Shown in pieces: positions 7,967 to 16,231 of a DNA stretch of 36,665 nt. Positions within the stretch are counted from its first letter, which is position 1, and each line of letters starts with the position of its first letter. A model generated the notes under the pieces. The model was not told where the DNA came from and made no database searches. It worked only from the letters and a program-made list of their open reading frames with translations. A program made the position numbers and the translations under genes. Source of the DNA: Deltaproteobacteria bacterium (GTDB taxonomy: Bacteria; Myxococcota; UBA727; VGSZ01); assembly GCA_020850995.1 (NCBI GenBank), contig JADZDP010000055.1, positions 1 through 36,665 of the forward strand, in the 5' to 3' direction.

Positions 7967-8745
7967 GACATCGCCCGCGGGCCCTCGCGCTCGCGCGTGC
8001 GGTGCACCGTGCGCGTATCGGCGCGTCGTTGGCGCGCACCGTCGATGCCCAGCGCGCGCCCGCCATCGCGCTCGATCGCGTGGGGCGCGAGCTCAAGGGC
8101 GCGCCGGCCTTGCGCATCCTCGTGGTCGCGCTCTTGTTGGCGACGAGCGCGCACGCCATGGCCGGCGCCTTTGGGCTCGGGCTGCGCGCCAAGAAGGCCA
8201 AGGGCTCGCGCGTGGCCATGGCCGTGGCGCCGCCCGAGGAGGACCCCGAGCAAGACGAGGCGCCACCCGAGCCCGAGCCCGCGCCGTCACGAAGCGGTGC
8301 TGCCGTCCCTGCGGCAGCTGCCGCGCCGAGCTTGGCCGCGCCCGGCCCCTTGTTCGCGGGCCTCAGCGCCGCCGCTGGCGTCGGCGCCGGCGGCGAGGGA
8401 GCCATGGCCGTGGGCGGCGGCGGCGCGAGCGGCGGCGAGGACACCGCCGAGACGCGGCGCGACGAGCCCACCGAGCCAGTGCCGCCGCGGGTGCTGCGCC
8501 GCACGCCACCGCAGTACCCCAAGGCGGCGCGCGCCCGTGGCACCACTGGGCGCGTGGTGCTGCAGCTCCTCGTCGACGAGCGCGGCCGCGTCGCCGAGGT
8601 CCGCGTGCTCACTTCCGATCCCCCGGGCATCTTCGACGAGGCCGCCACCGCCGCCGCGCGCGGCTGGCTCTTCGAGCCGGGCCGCGATGGCGACACGCGC
8701 GTGCAGGCCTGGGTGCGGCAGACCATCCGCTTCGAGCTGGAGTGA
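7963..8745 (+). CDS. TonB energy transducer
   Basis: The protein has 260 residues. An unusually long Arg-rich cytoplasmic N-terminus (about 48 residues) precedes a single membrane anchor (ALRILVVALLLATSAHAMAG) that contains a His. A Pro/Glu-rich stretch (about 85-105) and a Gly/Ala-rich linker cross the periplasm. The C-terminal 90 residues match the TonB C-terminal domain: TPPQYPKAARARGTTGRVVL, VDERGRVAEVRVL, and WLFEPGRDG. The SxxxH anchor motif of E. coli TonB is not seen exactly. The GTG start overlaps the previous stop by 4 bp. It should carry energy from the inner-membrane complex to the receptor at 9939. Confidence 0.85.
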   Translation: MRHRPRALALARAVHRARIGASLARTVDAQRAPAIALDRVGRELKGAPALRILVVALLLATSAHAMAGAFGLGLRAKKAKGSRVAMAVAPPEEDPEQDEAPPEPEPAPSRSGAAVPAAAAAPSLAAPGPLFAGLSAAAGVGAGGEGAMAVGGGGASGGEDTAETRRDEPTEPVPPRVLRRTPPQYPKAARARGTTGRVVLQLLVDERGRVAEVRVLTSDPPGIFDEAATAAARGWLFEPGRDGDTRVQAWVRQTIRFELE

Positions 8746-8748
8746 ACC

Positions 8749-9951
8749 GTGCTGCAGGCGCTGCGTCATGTTGGAGGCCGCCACGGCGCAGCGTTCGCCC
8801 TGGTAGTGGCGCTCGTCGCCGCCGCGCCCGCGAGCGCCGTCGGGCGACCGCACGAGCCGCGCGTGCACCCGGCCGACGTGAGGAACGCGCAGCTCCTCGC
8901 CGTCGCTGAGGCGCGCATGCGCGAGGGCAAGGCGGCACCAGCGCTCGAGGCGCTGTGGTCGATCGATGACTCGCGCGCGCGCCTCGATCGCTTCACGCGC
9001 GCGCGCCTGCTCGGCTTGGCGAGCTTCGCCCTCGGGCGCTTCGAGGAGACGAGCGCCGCGCTCGACGAGGCTGGGCGGATCGCCGTGGGCCGCGGCAGCT
9101 CCCTGCGCGGCGAGCTCTGGATCGTGCGTGCCCGCGCCGAACACGCCCTCGGCCGCTGTGCGCCCGCGCTCGCCGCGCTCACGCGCGCGGGGCCGGCCCG
9201 CGTGCGCGACGTCGACGCGGTGCTGGTGCAGGCGAGCTGCGAGAACGAGGGCGGCCTGCGCGCTGCCGCCATCGACACCCTCAGCACCGGCCTGCTCACC
9301 ATCGACGACCCACGACTGCGTGTGATGCGGGCGCACCGCCTGCTCGAGCTGGGCGCGCGCGCCGCAGCCCAAGGCGACGCCCGGGCGGCGTTGCCCCGCG
9401 CCGGCGTCGACGAGCTCCTCGTGCTCGCGAGCGCCTTCGTCGAGAGGAGCGCGGTGGCCGAAGCCACGGAGATCCTGCGGGTGCTGCGCCGCCGCTTCCC
9501 CGACGACGTGCGCGCCCACGTTGCCTTGTCACGCTTGAGCACCGGCCGCGAGGCGGCGCAGGCCGCCGTTGAGGCCGCGCGCCTCGATCCGCGCCATGCG
9601 GCCGACGCCACGGAGCTCTTGCGCCGCGACAACGCCCTAGGCGCCGCCTTGCGGGAGAGCGCCGGCATCGGCGACGAGCGCGCGCGCCTGCGCGCGCGCC
9701 TCGCTGCCTTGGTGGACGCGCGAGCGTGGGATCGGGCCCTCGCGCTGCGCCAAGCCCTCGACAGCGCCGGCCTTGGCGCTGACGACGCCGTTCGCTACGC
9801 GCTGGCCTACGCCGCGTTCAGCGTGGGTGACGACCCACACGCCAGCGCGCTGCTCGACGGCATCGTCGACGCCACCCTGTTCGAGCGTGCGAGCCGCCTG
9901 CGCGTGGCCATCGCCGCCTGCGCCGAAGCGGAGGCGCCATGCGCGCGCTGA
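8749..9951 (+). CDS. Helical-repeat (TPR-like) periplasmic protein of TonB operon
   Basis: The protein has 400 residues and a signal peptide (FALVVALVAAAPASA). The rest is alternating amphipathic helices rich in Ala/Arg/Leu, with repeated patterns such as ALEALWSIDD, LLGLASFALGRFEETSAALD and ALGRCAPALAALTRAG. These are typical of TPR or TPR-like solenoids. TonB2-type operons commonly include a TPR protein in this position. The start is a GTG three bases after the TonB stop. The gene overlaps the receptor gene by 13 bp. The partner is unknown, probably another protein of the same TonB complex. Confidence 0.7.
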   Translation: MLQALRHVGGRHGAAFALVVALVAAAPASAVGRPHEPRVHPADVRNAQLLAVAEARMREGKAAPALEALWSIDDSRARLDRFTRARLLGLASFALGRFEETSAALDEAGRIAVGRGSSLRGELWIVRARAEHALGRCAPALAALTRAGPARVRDVDAVLVQASCENEGGLRAAAIDTLSTGLLTIDDPRLRVMRAHRLLELGARAAAQGDARAALPRAGVDELLVLASAFVERSAVAEATEILRVLRRRFPDDVRAHVALSRLSTGREAAQAAVEAARLDPRHAADATELLRRDNALGAALRESAGIGDERARLRARLAALVDARAWDRALALRQALDSAGLGADDAVRYALAYAAFSVGDDPHASALLDGIVDATLFERASRLRVAIAACAEAEAPCAR

Positions 9952-12752
9952 GCGTGGTCCTGATGCTCGCTGCGGCGGCGCTGGCCCCGCCGGCCCGCGC
10001 CGACGATCCACCAGCCCATGAGCCTGCCGAGGCGCCCGACGCGCCCCTGCCGGTCTCGCTGCTCGTGCGCGACGCCGACAGCGGCGAGGTGCTCGCCGAC
10101 GTGAAGGTCTTTCTGCGCGGCGGTGGCCTCTTGGGCGAGACCGACGGCGAGGGTCGCTTGCAGCTATCGCTGCCACCAGGGACTGCCACCCTCTCCTTCG
10201 TGCGCCCCCGCTTCTCCCCGCGCGTGGCCGAGCTGGTGGTGGCGCCGGGCACCAGCCTGGAGCTCAGCCTCGAGCCCGCCGCGAGCGAGCTCGACGAGCT
10301 CTCCGTCAAGGCGCCCTACCTCGAGGGAGCGCTCTCCTCCACCGTCGCCGAGCGGCGCAGCGAGAAGCGCATGGTGGAGGTGCTCGGCGCCGAAGAGATG
10401 AGCCGCGCGGGCGACGGCGACGCCGCCGCAGCGCTCAAGCGCGCCACGGGCCTCACGCTGGTAGGCGGCAAGTACGTCTACGTGCGCGGCCTCGGCGAGC
10501 GCTATTCGAGCACGCTGCTCGACGGCGCCACCCTGCCCTCGCCCGAGCCCGAGCGGCGCGTGGTGCCGCTCGACCTCTTCCCTACGGGCGTGCTGTCGTC
10601 AGTGGTGGTGCAAAAGACCTGGTCGCCGGAGCTGCCGGCGGACTTCGGCGGCGGCGCCATCGCGCTGCGCACGCGCCGCATCCCCGACGAGGCCTTCTTG
10701 CAGGCCTCGGTGTCGCTGGGCGCCGTGCTCGGCGCCACGTTCACCGAGGCGCCCATGTACCAGGGCGGCGCGCTCGACCTCCTCGGCGTCGACGACGGCA
10801 CCCGCGCGCTCCCAGCGGAGCTGCGCGCGGCCTCTGACGAGCAGCTCATCGCCGAGGGCAATTCTCTCACGGGGCGCGGCTACAGCGCCGCCGAGCTCGA
10901 GGCCTTCGGCGAGAGCTTGCAGCGCGTGTACACGCCGGTGCCGACGCTCTTGCCCCCGAACGGCTCGCTGTCGTTGGCCGGCGGTGAGCGCTGGCACTTC
11001 GACCCCTTCGACGCCGGCGTGGTGGGGGCCTTTGGCTACTCGCATGAGCTGGCGCACACGAGCGCGCTGCGCCGGCAGCTCCTGGTGGGAAGCGGCGGCG
11101 CGCTGGAGGTGCTCGACGAGGGCACGCTCGAGAGCGTGGAGCGCAACGTCGGCCTCGGCGGGCTCCTTGGCCTCGCCGTCGACGGCGATGGATGGGAGCT
11201 GTCGGCCACCACGCTCGTGAACCGCGTCAGCGACGACGAGACCAAGAGCTACCTCGGGCGCGACGGCGACGCCAATACCGACATCCGCGTCACGCGCCTG
11301 CGCTGGGTCGAGCGCATGTTGCTCTCGGAGCGCCTGGCGGGCGCCCATGAGCTGCCGCTCCTGGATTCGGTCCTCGAGTGGCGCTACGCGTACTCGCTGG
11401 CCTCGCGCGTCGAGCCCGACGAGCGCGAGACGCGCTACGACCTCGATCCGAGCTCCGGCGTGTACCTGTTGTCGGACCGCCCCGAGGGCAACCAGCGCCT
11501 GTTCTCCGATCTCGCCGACCACAACCACGACGCGGCCATCCAGTGGAACCTGCCCTTCACCCTCAGCGACCAGGTCAAGCTCGCCTCCAGGAGCGGCGCG
11601 GGCGTGGTGCTCAAGTCTCGCACGGTGGACACGCGGCGCTACAAGCTCTTGCACAAGGGTGAGCGCACCGGCGACGCGGCGCTGCGCGCCAAGCCCGCCG
11701 AGGAGATCTTCTCCCCCGACAACATCGGGCCCGACGGCTTCCAGCTCGGCGAGACCACCCGGAAGACCGACAATTACGGCGGCGACGCACTGGTCGGGAG
11801 CGCCTTCGTGGCCGCTGACCTCGAGCTGCCGTGGCAGCTCTCGGTCTCGGGCGGTGCCCGCCTGGAGGCGGCGCACGTGACCGTGAGCACCTTCGAGCTG
11901 TTCAACGCGGCGGTGACGCCCTCCGTCGCCGCCCTCGACACCGTGGACCTGCTCCCCGCGCTCGCGGTGTCGTGGGCCTTCTCCGACGACATGCAGGTGC
12001 GTGCCGCCGGTAGCCTCACCGTGGCCCGGCCAGAGATGCGCGAGCTCTCGCCCGCCATCTACACTGACGTCACCGGCGGCCGTTCGCGCTTTGGTAATCC
12101 GGAGCTCTCCCCTACCTCCATCGCCCACCTCGACCTGCGCTGGGAGTGGTACCCAAAGACCGCCAGCGGCACCGACTCGCTGAGCGTCGCTGCCTTCGCC
12201 AAACACTTCGATAAGCCGGTGGAGACGGTCATCACCTCGGGCGCCGACATGGCCGTCACCTACCAAAACGCTCCCAGCGCCGACGACCTCGGCCTCGAGG
12301 TCGAGGGGCGCGTAGGCTTCGGCGCGCTCCACCCCTGGCTCGCGCCCTTCTTCGCAGGCGGCAACGGCGCGCTCATCTGGTCGCGTGTGCAGCTCCCCGA
12401 CGCGGGCACGGCCACCTCGCGCGAGCGCGCGCTGGAAGGGCAGTCCCCCTGGGTGGCCAACGCGAGCGTCGGTTACGACGACGAGGAGCTCGGCCTCTCG
12501 GGCACCCTGCTCTACAACGTGTTCGGCCACCGGATCCGCGAGGTGGGTGCGCTCGGCGCCCCCGACGTCATCGAGGAGCCCTTCCATCAGCTCGATCTCG
12601 TCATCGGCTGGCAACTCCCGGGCGGCCTGGCGCTCTCCGCCAAGGCCCAAAACCTCCTCGACGGCAACGCGCGCATGACCCAGGGCGACATGGTGATCGA
12701 GGAGCTGCGGCGGGGCCGCGCCCTCAGCCTGTCGTGCTCGTGGAAGCTCTGA
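9939..12752 (+). CDS. TonB-dependent outer-membrane receptor
   Basis: The protein has 937 residues, in the range of this family. The signal peptide (MRALSVVLMLAAAALAPPARA) is followed by a carboxypeptidase-regulatory-like beta domain at about 37-110 (LVRDADSGEVLADVKVFLRG). The plug lies at about 125-255 (AALKRATGLTLVGGKYVYVR, GLGERYSSTLLDGATLPSPE, PADFGGGAIALRTR) and then the beta barrel. The C-terminus is LSLSCSWKL, so the usual terminal Phe/Trp is not last. GGAGG lies six bases before the ATG, inside the end of the preceding gene. This plug type (VRGLGERYS... LPSPEP) belongs to the large CarboxypepD_reg receptor group. Its substrate cannot be read from sequence. The dedicated energiser genes and the lipoprotein at 4497 suggest one self-contained import system. 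Confidence 0.9.
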   Translation: MRALSVVLMLAAAALAPPARADDPPAHEPAEAPDAPLPVSLLVRDADSGEVLADVKVFLRGGGLLGETDGEGRLQLSLPPGTATLSFVRPRFSPRVAELVVAPGTSLELSLEPAASELDELSVKAPYLEGALSSTVAERRSEKRMVEVLGAEEMSRAGDGDAAAALKRATGLTLVGGKYVYVRGLGERYSSTLLDGATLPSPEPERRVVPLDLFPTGVLSSVVVQKTWSPELPADFGGGAIALRTRRIPDEAFLQASVSLGAVLGATFTEAPMYQGGALDLLGVDDGTRALPAELRAASDEQLIAEGNSLTGRGYSAAELEAFGESLQRVYTPVPTLLPPNGSLSLAGGERWHFDPFDAGVVGAFGYSHELAHTSALRRQLLVGSGGALEVLDEGTLESVERNVGLGGLLGLAVDGDGWELSATTLVNRVSDDETKSYLGRDGDANTDIRVTRLRWVERMLLSERLAGAHELPLLDSVLEWRYAYSLASRVEPDERETRYDLDPSSGVYLLSDRPEGNQRLFSDLADHNHDAAIQWNLPFTLSDQVKLASRSGAGVVLKSRTVDTRRYKLLHKGERTGDAALRAKPAEEIFSPDNIGPDGFQLGETTRKTDNYGGDALVGSAFVAADLELPWQLSVSGGARLEAAHVTVSTFELFNAAVTPSVAALDTVDLLPALAVSWAFSDDMQVRAAGSLTVARPEMRELSPAIYTDVTGGRSRFGNPELSPTSIAHLDLRWEWYPKTASGTDSLSVAAFAKHFDKPVETVITSGADMAVTYQNAPSADDLGLEVEGRVGFGALHPWLAPFFAGGNGALIWSRVQLPDAGTATSRERALEGQSPWVANASVGYDDEELGLSGTLLYNVFGHRIREVGALGAPDVIEEPFHQLDLVIGWQLPGGLALSAKAQNLLDGNARMTQGDMVIEELRRGRALSLSCSWKL

Positions 12753-13707
12753 CGCGGCTCGCGGCAACCGAGAGGCCCTCGAACAGCAGATGCGCCACCA
12801 ACTGCGCCGTCATTTCCTTGGCGTCGAGCGGTGGACACAGCTCCACCACGTCCATGCCCACGAGGTGGAGATCGCGCAGGCCGCGCAAGAGCGCGCGCGC
12901 CTCGCGGCTGCTCAGGCCGCCCGGCACCGTGGTGCCCGTGCCCGGCGCGTGCGCCGGGTCGATGGCGTCGACGTCAAAAGAGACCCACAGCGGCTTGCCC
13001 TCGCAGCGCCGCCACACCTGGCTGACGGCGTGGCGCCAGCCGCGATCGATGACGTCGTCGGAGGTGACGATGCAGGCGCCGTGCGCGCGCGCGATGTCGT
13101 GCTCGTCGCCGTCCTTGTGGGGACCGCGCAGCCCGATCTGCACCAGGGCGCCCTTCTCGACGAGCCCCTCCTCGATGGCCTGGCGCAGCCAGGTGCCGTG
13201 GTGCGCCGGCGTGCCCCAGAGCGCGCCCGACGAGGTGTCGGAGTGGGCGTCGAAGTGCACCAGCGCCAAGGGGCCGCAGTAGCGCGCGCGCGCGCGCAGC
13301 GCCGGTAGCGTGATGGAGTGGTCGCCGCCCACCAGGAAGGGGGTGGCCGCCGAAGAGGCGATGGCCCCTACCTCGGCCTCGATGGCTTCGTGCGTGAGCG
13401 GCAGCGAGAAGGGGCTCGCGCAGACGTTGCCGCCATCTTTCGCTTTCAAGGTTGCAAACACGTCGAGTCGTGCGTGCGGACAGTAACCGGGCAGGAGCGC
13501 GCTGGCGGCGCGCGCGGCGGCGGGGCCGTGGCGCGCCCCCGCCTGGATGGTGGCGCCACCGTCGAAGGGCACGCCAAGCAGCACGGCGCGGCAGTCCTTA
13601 CCCGCGAGGGCGTCCGACAGGTGGGCGCCGTCGGGCCGCAAGAAGGGCAGCCGAAAGAAGCCCTGCGTGCCGCTGCGGACGTAGTCGAGCGCTGGGAGCT
13701 GCGTCAT
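12724..13707 (-). CDS. Agmatinase/arginase-family ureohydrolase
   Basis: The protein has 327 residues with all hallmark motifs of the ureohydrolase family: GGDHSITLPAL, VHFDAHSDTS and SFDVDAIDPAHAPGTGT. Their His and Asp residues bind the two Mn ions. Such enzymes hydrolyse a guanidino compound to urea plus an amine (agmatine to putrescine, arginine to ornithine, or guanidino acids). The substrate cannot be decided here; the GTPAHHGTWLR segment favours an agmatinase-like subgroup. The ATG at 13707 overlaps the stop of the acyltransferase gene as ATGA. The 3' end overlaps the convergent receptor gene by 29 bp. Confidence 0.85.
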   Translation of the reverse strand: MTQLPALDYVRSGTQGFFRLPFLRPDGAHLSDALAGKDCRAVLLGVPFDGGATIQAGARHGPAAARAASALLPGYCPHARLDVFATLKAKDGGNVCASPFSLPLTHEAIEAEVGAIASSAATPFLVGGDHSITLPALRARARYCGPLALVHFDAHSDTSSGALWGTPAHHGTWLRQAIEEGLVEKGALVQIGLRGPHKDGDEHDIARAHGACIVTSDDVIDRGWRHAVSQVWRRCEGKPLWVSFDVDAIDPAHAPGTGTTVPGGLSSREARALLRGLRDLHLVGMDVVELCPPLDAKEMTAQLVAHLLFEGLSVAASRVRASTSTTG

Positions 13708-14426
13708 GCGCTCCTCCCGCCCTCGAGCATCATCACGATCTGCTCGCGGGCTGCCTCGGCCAAGTGGTCCGGCTCCGCCCCGGGGAGGAGCGGACGGCCC
13801 ACGCGCACGTCGACGTGCAGCGGATCGCCGTGGCACAGGGAGAGCCAGTGCGGCACGAAGGCGTCGTTGCCCACCCACGCGGCGCGCGGGTCGCGCCACG
13901 CGAGGGCCACGGGGACCACCGGCACGCGCGCATGCAGCGCGAGGCCAAAGAGGCCGCGGCGGAAGGGCAAGACGCCGTTGGCGGACGTGGTGCCCTCGGG
14001 GAAGCCAACCACCGTGCGCCCTTGCGAGAGCGCCTGGCGCAGGTGCCGCAGGGCCACAGCGCCGCTGTGGGCATCGCCGCGACGCACAAACACGGCGCCG
14101 AAGCTGCTCGCCATGGGGCCGATCACGGGCCACGACAGGACCTCGCGTTTGGCCAGCGGCACCGCCGGCAAGAGCGCCAGCATCACCAGCGCGTCGAGCC
14201 AGCTCTCGTGGTTGGCCACGATGACGGCCGGGCTCGACGAGAGCCGCCCCGTGACCTGCAGTTGCACGCCATGAAGGCCGAGCGCGGTCTGCGCGGCGCG
14301 CTGCAGGAGCTCCCCCTGTCGATCGCGGGCGCGCTCGGTGCGCAGCGTACCGACCGTCTCGGCGGCGAGGAGCGCGCAGCGCGTGGCCCGCACACCGGCG
14401 GTGACCATGGCGTCGACGCGGCTCAT
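13704..14426 (-). CDS. PlsC-type 1-acylglycerol-3-phosphate acyltransferase
   Basis: The protein has 240 residues, the usual length. It has the acyltransferase motifs ANHESWLD (the NHxxxxD catalytic box) and [10 protein letters not shown], followed by [10 protein letters not shown]. These are the diagnostic blocks of the PlsC family, which makes phosphatidic acid at the inner membrane. Other acyl acceptors (lyso-ornithine lipid, for example) are possible, since OlsA-type enzymes share these motifs. It overlaps its neighbours by 4 bp on both sides. In Myxococcota and Proteobacteria an N-acyltransferase plus a PlsC-type O-acyltransferase can make ornithine lipids, so the adjacent GNAT-fold gene is worth noting. 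Confidence 0.85.
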   Translation of the reverse strand: MSRVDAMVTAGVRATRCALLAAETVGTLRTERARDRQGELLQRAAQTALGLHGVQLQVTGRLSSSPAVIVANHESWLDALVMLALLPAVPLAKREVLSWPVIGPMASSFGAVFVRRGDAHSGAVALRHLRQALSQGRTVVGFPEGTTSANGVLPFRRGLFGLALHARVPVVPVALAWRDPRAAWVGNDAFVPHWLSLCHGDPLHVDVRVGRPLLPGAEPDHLAEAAREQIVMMLEGGRSA

Positions 14427-14995
14427 GGCGTCTCACCCGCCGCGAGCGCGAACCTGATGGCGGGCCGCTCCGGCTCGCCGGTGGCCGTGCGATCGTTCCG
14501 GATCAGGCGCAGGCGCGCGTAGCGGGTCGCCAACGAGCGCACCGCCGATCGATCGATGCGCGAGACGATGCGCTGATCACCTGGTCCATAGAAGTCGATG
14601 CGCTTGCCGATCTCGACTGCGCCCAGCATGGCGTGCAGCGAACGCGCCTCGGTGTTGTCGGGCTTGACGGTGAACCAGCAGCCATCGACGCGGTCGAGGA
14701 TGGAGCCCACGAAGGCTTGCAGGAGCCGCAGCAGGACGCGGGTGCCCTGGAAGTCCGGGTGGATGGCGAGCGTGGTGCAATAGGCCTGCCGCTCGCGGAC
14801 GAACGAGAGGAGGTAGCCGACGATGCGCCCGTCACAGCGAGCGACGAAGCAGGTGTCGGCGAACATCTCGCAGCAGAGCCGCACGTAATAGGGCCCTAAC
14901 ACCGGCTCGCCCTCGTCGCCAAAGACGAGCTGCTCGAGCTCCATCAGCTCGGCGAAGTCACCGGGAACCAGGGATCGGACCTGATAGCGCGCCAT
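14423..14995 (-). CDS. GNAT-family acetyltransferase
   Basis: The protein has 190 residues. The order of segments fits a GNAT fold: [20 protein letters not shown] at the N-terminus, [18 protein letters not shown], then the acyl-CoA-binding block [20 protein letters not shown], and [19 protein letters not shown]. The acetyl-CoA loop is QGTRV rather than the usual RGxGx, a mild deviation. The ATG at 14995 has a strong GGAGGTG site a few bases upstream. It begins a tight three-gene run with the acyltransferase and the ureohydrolase. The substrate is unknown; lipid acylation or polyamine acetylation are both plausible from the neighbours. Confidence 0.75.
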   Translation of the reverse strand: MARYQVRSLVPGDFAELMELEQLVFGDEGEPVLGPYYVRLCCEMFADTCFVARCDGRIVGYLLSFVRERQAYCTTLAIHPDFQGTRVLLRLLQAFVGSILDRVDGCWFTVKPDNTEARSLHAMLGAVEIGKRIDFYGPGDQRIVSRIDRSAVRSLATRYARLRLIRNDRTATGEPERPAIRFALAAGETP

Positions 14996-15079
14996 GATCC
15001 ACCTCCGAGCAGCAGCGTGCCCGGTGGTGATGGCGCTCTGGTGAAGTCGATGTGGCCGACGTGCAAGCTCGCAGCGAAC

Positions 15080-16231
15080 TCAGGGTGCCAGGGCCTCGGC
15101 GCGCGCTGTGGCCTCGAGGAGCAGGAACACCCGCAGCTCGGTGTTGGCGGCCGGAATGCCTGCGAGCGCGGCGTGGGGCTCGGCCCACGTCCCCGCCACG
15201 CCGCCAAGGGCGCGCATGCGGGGCAGCGTCCCTTTGCCGTCGTGGCCGAGATCGGAGAAGAGCGCGATGCTTGCGCCATAGCTCGTGGTCTGCGGGAGCT
15301 TCACCTCGGTGAGGTCGAGGCTACCGCGGGCGACGGCACCGAGCCATCGTGCCAGGAAGGTGACATCGCCGACGGCGGCCACGAGGACGCGGTCGCGATC
15401 GACATCGCCCTCGTCGCCGCGGGCCCAGACGATCTCGCCCACAGCGTGGAAGCCGGGGTGCGCCACGCCGGCGCCGAGCGCCGCGCGCTCCTCTGGGGCG
15501 CTGGTCACACCGCGGGTGCCGTGACGCGCCATCACCTGTGTTGTGACCATCAGCTGCTCATCCATCAGCGAGACGGCGGCGGTCGATGACAAGACCGCGG
15601 CGACGTCCTTGTCGAGGTTGAGCTCGATCTCGTGTTTCCCTTCGCCGTTGCGCACCGAGAGGTCTACGGCGATGAGCCCGTCGAGCAGCGTGAGGCCGGC
15701 GTTGGCGCCGAGATCGCTCGCGTCGAGCAGGGCCGCCTCTTCGGCGGACTGTGGTCCAAGCGCACGCGTGCTGAGGAAGGGCTCCAAGCGCTCCGACCAT
15801 GGCTCGGGCACCAAGCCCGCCCGGAGCGTCGACGTCACGGGCACGCCGAACAACGAGAATGAGGGCGCGAGACCGCCCCAGGCGTACGTGAAGCGCGGCA
15901 GCAAGCTGTTGCCATCGATGCCGAAGGCGCTCTGTGCGCCGGCGCTGCGGATGGCCTCCAGGCGCAGCGCAGCCTCGAACCAGGGCAGCGCACGGAAGCT
16001 GCCGCCGAGCTCCGCGCGTTCGAGCACGAAGGCGACGCCGGGCTCGGCACCCTCGGAGAAGCGCGCCGCAGCTCCGGCGAGCACATCGGCGGTGAGCGTG
16101 GCGGCCTGGCCCGGGTGCGCGTTCGCGGGCGTATGCGCCGGCGCTGCTGGGCCGGTCGCCGCCGCGGGCTCTCGCGGTGGAGCAGCACCGGCTGCGCTGC
16201 AGAGCCACAGCGCCAGGCCTGCGATCATCAT
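15080..16231 (-). CDS. Predicted outer-membrane beta-barrel (porin-like) protein
   Basis: The protein has 383 residues with a short signal peptide (MMIAGLALWLCSAAGA). The body shows alternating polar/hydrophobic strands typical of outer-membrane barrels (GVAFVLERAELGGSFRALPW, EAALRLEAIRS, FSLFGVPVTSTLRAGLVPEP, GLTLLDGLIAVDLSVRNG). These resemble porin-like families, but no signature allows a named family. The chain ends RVFLLLEATARAEALAP, without a terminal aromatic residue. The ATG at 16231 overlaps the DUF2252 stop as ATGA, so the two proteins are probably made together. An 84-bp gap separates it from the GNAT gene on the same strand. Confidence 0.55.
   Translation of the reverse strand: MMIAGLALWLCSAAGAAPPREPAAATGPAAPAHTPANAHPGQAATLTADVLAGAAARFSEGAEPGVAFVLERAELGGSFRALPWFEAALRLEAIRSAGAQSAFGIDGNSLLPRFTYAWGGLAPSFSLFGVPVTSTLRAGLVPEPWSERLEPFLSTRALGPQSAEEAALLDASDLGANAGLTLLDGLIAVDLSVRNGEGKHEIELNLDKDVAAVLSSTAAVSLMDEQLMVTTQVMARHGTRGVTSAPEERAALGAGVAHPGFHAVGEIVWARGDEGDVDRDRVLVAAVGDVTFLARWLGAVARGSLDLTEVKLPQTTSYGASIALFSDLGHDGKGTLPRMRALGGVAGTWAEPHAALAGIPAANTELRVFLLLEATARAEALAP

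Noticed and set aside
12724..14436. A 570-residue frame spanning the ureohydrolase and acyltransferase region
   Set aside because: Its first half is Arg/Ala-rich antisense-frame translation; the conserved protein begins at 13707, and PlsC is encoded in another frame.
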